Part shown: piece by piece, positions 6,390 to 7,473 of the stretch | Layout: each line of letters opens with the position of its first letter | Position numbering within the stretch: the stretch's first letter is position 1 | Assembly (NCBI GenBank): GCA_027064785.1 | Contig: JAMOPE010000376.1 | Coordinates: 1-7,473 of the forward strand | Direction: 5' to 3' | DNA length: 7,473 bases | Origin: Geobacteraceae bacterium | GTDB lineage: Bacteria > Desulfobacterota > Desulfuromonadia > Desulfuromonadales > Geopsychrobacteraceae | The notes under the pieces: model-generated | Seen by the model: the letters and a program-made list of their open reading frames with translations, nothing else | Told to the model about the DNA's origin: nothing | The model's database searches: none | Translations under genes and position numbers: made by a program

Positions 6390-6477
6390 GATTCTTGTCG
6401 TTGTGGGTATTGGTATTTAACGTTGTGTTCATAACTGAAACAAATTTAAAGGAAATTTCAACTGATTTCGTGATGAT

Positions 6478-6507
6478 TCTGCAGGTCTACAATTTTTAAG
6501 CTATAAT
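6478..6507 (+). promoter_or_regulatory. Promoter of the cytidylate-kinase-like gene
   Basis: A consensus TATAAT (6502-6507) lies 49 bp before the ATG at 6556. The best -35 candidate at 18-bp spacing is TCTGCA (6478-6483), a poor match, so either an activator or flanking A/T-rich DNA may compensate. The predicted leader is about 42 nt. Confidence 0.5.
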
Positions 6508-6555
6508 TTAAATGATTAAACATCCTCTTCGTTTTTCACAGAAAGGAGACTATTT

Positions 6556-7254
6556 ATGGTTATTCGATCTGTATGGACCCCTCAGCAAGAAGCAAAACTC
6601 AACGCGTGGCACAAAATGCAAATGAATGTCGATCCGGGGAGTCCGGCCCCATGCTTTACCATTTCGCGGGAATTTGGCTGTCAGGCGGTGGCTGTTGCAG
6701 AGGCACTGGTTGCGCGATTGAATTCCCGGGTGGCCGGAGATCCGTGGGTTGTTATTGGACGGGAGCTTTTGGAAGAGGTCGCAAAGCTTTCAGGTTATTC
6801 GGTTGAGCAGATAGAAAAATCTCAGGACACACCGGCATCACTTAAGGCTATCTTCTCGATGTTTCTTGATAAAAGCCGTGCCGAAGAGACTGAAGTTTTT
6901 TCCCACATGCGTTCGGTGATGCGCGGGTTTGCCCGGCGTGGGCATTGCGTGCTTGTTGGTCGGGGGAGCGTTTTTGCTGTGCAGGATTTACCCAACTGCA
7001 TCAATTTACGACTGGTTGCCCCGGTAGAGTTCAGAATTAAAAAAATTATGCAGGTGCATCGGTTGGATGAAGAAGATGCGATCAACTATATCGGACTTCA
7101 CCAACAGCAGCGTGATGATTTTATCCACCGGTTTGCCGATGGGAATATCACCGATCCACTGTTGTATCACTTGATTATCAACAATGCTCACCTTGGGGTG
7201 GAGAGGATCGCTGAGCTGGTTGAAGAATATATGATTCGTTACGCAATCAGTTGA
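6556..7254 (+). CDS. Cytidylate-kinase-like family protein (AAA/P-loop kinase fold)
   Basis: A 232-residue soluble protein resembling the cytidylate kinase-like family (the 'Cytidylate_kin2' type), whose members are mostly uncharacterised. Family landmarks: FTISREFGCQAVAVAEAL (34-51) at the nucleotide-binding loop, VIGRELLEEVAKLSGYS (66-82), LVGRGSVFA (133-141), then LRLVAPVEFRIKKIM (151-165) and LHQQQRDDFIHRF (181-193), which correspond to the arginine-bearing LID-like part. Many relatives have FGSGG in the first loop; here it is FGCQA, and no Walker A lysine is present, which is common in this family but makes kinase activity uncertain. About 30 residues precede the core. The start is set by AAAGGAG (6542-6548), 7 nt before ATG. 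It is monocistronic, with its own promoter and terminator. CMP phosphorylation should not be assumed, since true Cmk is a different protein. Confidence 0.82.
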   Translation: MVIRSVWTPQQEAKLNAWHKMQMNVDPGSPAPCFTISREFGCQAVAVAEALVARLNSRVAGDPWVVIGRELLEEVAKLSGYSVEQIEKSQDTPASLKAIFSMFLDKSRAEETEVFSHMRSVMRGFARRGHCVLVGRGSVFAVQDLPNCINLRLVAPVEFRIKKIMQVHRLDEEDAINYIGLHQQQRDDFIHRFADGNITDPLLYHLIINNAHLGVERIAELVEEYMIRYAIS

Positions 7255-7292
7255 TTTTCTCCTTCTTTAAGAAATTATCGTAGTGGGGATAC

Positions 7293-7323
7293 AGGGCTTC
7301 GTGAAATACGGAGCCCTTTCTTT
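7293..7323 (+). terminator. Rho-independent terminator after the cytidylate-kinase-like gene
   Basis: AGGGCTTCGT (7293-7302) pairs with ACGGAGCCCT (7308-7317) over 10 bp, including one G-U pair, around the loop GAAAT. It is followed by a T-rich tract (7317-7323) interrupted by one C. It begins 38 bases after the stop codon. Confidence 0.85.
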
Positions 7324-7349
7324 CGGTACTTTTTGTTGTCGGGGTGTTG

Positions 7350-7358
7350 TGTTATAAC
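7350..7358 (+). promoter_or_regulatory. Extended -10 promoter of the right-edge gene
   Basis: TGT followed by TATAAC (hexamer 7353-7358) is an extended -10 element 56 bp before the ATG at 7415. No good -35 box is present at 16-18 bp. It lies between the preceding terminator and the next gene, where a promoter is expected. Confidence 0.4.
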
Positions 7359-7414
7359 GTGGCAGCGTAACAATCATTGCTTTTTCCCTCATATTTATTC
7401 CGAGTTACCCGAAA

Positions 7415-7473
7415 ATGTTACAGCTTAAAAAAATTGATAAATATTTTGCCGATCGACGAATTTTTTCTGCCAT
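7415..7473 (+). CDS. N-terminus of a probable ABC-type ATPase, possibly ABC-F (partial)
   Basis: Nineteen codons before the window ends: MLQLKKIDKYFADRRIFSA. The pattern of a short beta strand (LQLKKIDKYF), a small turn (ADR) and RRIFSA is typical of the first strand of ABC ATPase domains, especially ABC-F proteins that begin directly with M-L/I-x-L. Walker A would lie beyond the edge, so this rests on a short stretch. The ribosome site is weak (only GAG at 7402-7404). The upstream terminator and extended -10 promoter support a new transcription unit here. Confidence 0.5.
   Translation, partial: MLQLKKIDKYFADRRIFSA

Noticed and set aside
6189..6434. 81-codon + strand frame between rne and the next gene
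   Set aside because: No ribosome site and no recognisable protein; it runs antisense through the rne leader and its predicted promoter.
1..7473. Defence island or mobile element
   Set aside because: The dynamin-like gene could hint at one, but no nuclease-toxin, methylase, integrase, terminal repeats or target duplication accompany it; neighbours are housekeeping genes.

Overview
The window reads as ordinary chromosomal DNA from a Gram-negative bacterium of moderate G+C. The combination of a long-tailed Rne/Rng ribonuclease, a soluble dynamin-like GTPase and a cytidylate-kinase-like protein would fit a Desulfuromonadales-type (former Deltaproteobacteria) genome. That placement is an inference from protein style, not from a marker gene. 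No transposase, integrase, phage gene, CRISPR array, tRNA or rRNA is visible.

Layout: (1) 2-151, the 3' end of a + strand gene whose C-terminus is an in-frame 18-bp minisatellite (ADANVE-type hexapeptides), closed by a hairpin terminator at 168-213. (2) 214-591, an A+T-leaning gap without a convincing gene. (3) A near-consensus sigma70-type promoter (592-620) and a leader with two perfect stem-loops, feeding cysK (709-1656). A dynamin-family GTPase gene (1705-3498) follows 48 bp later with no terminator between, so the two are probably cotranscribed. (4) A shared convergent terminator (3513-3553). (5) rne on the minus strand (3556-6156), with an intact RNase E core and a long disordered tail carrying eight arginine-rich blocks, the last five at a 32-33 residue period. 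(6) A 399-bp divergent intergenic region (6157-6555) holding an extended -10 promoter for rne, a leader of about 218 nt with hairpins and a direct repeat, and the promoter of the next + strand gene. (7) A cytidylate-kinase-like protein (6556-7254), its terminator (7293-7323), an extended -10 promoter, and the first 19 codons of a probable ABC ATPase (7415-7473, cut by the window end).

Functionally this is a set of separately promoted housekeeping units: cysteine synthesis plus a GTPase of possible membrane function, RNA decay and processing, a putative nucleotide kinase, and an ABC protein. I found no clear new multi-gene system. The features most worth a second look are the periodic basic tail of the RNase E homologue, the structured rne leader (candidate autoregulation), the cysK leader, and the hypervariable-looking repeat at the left edge.
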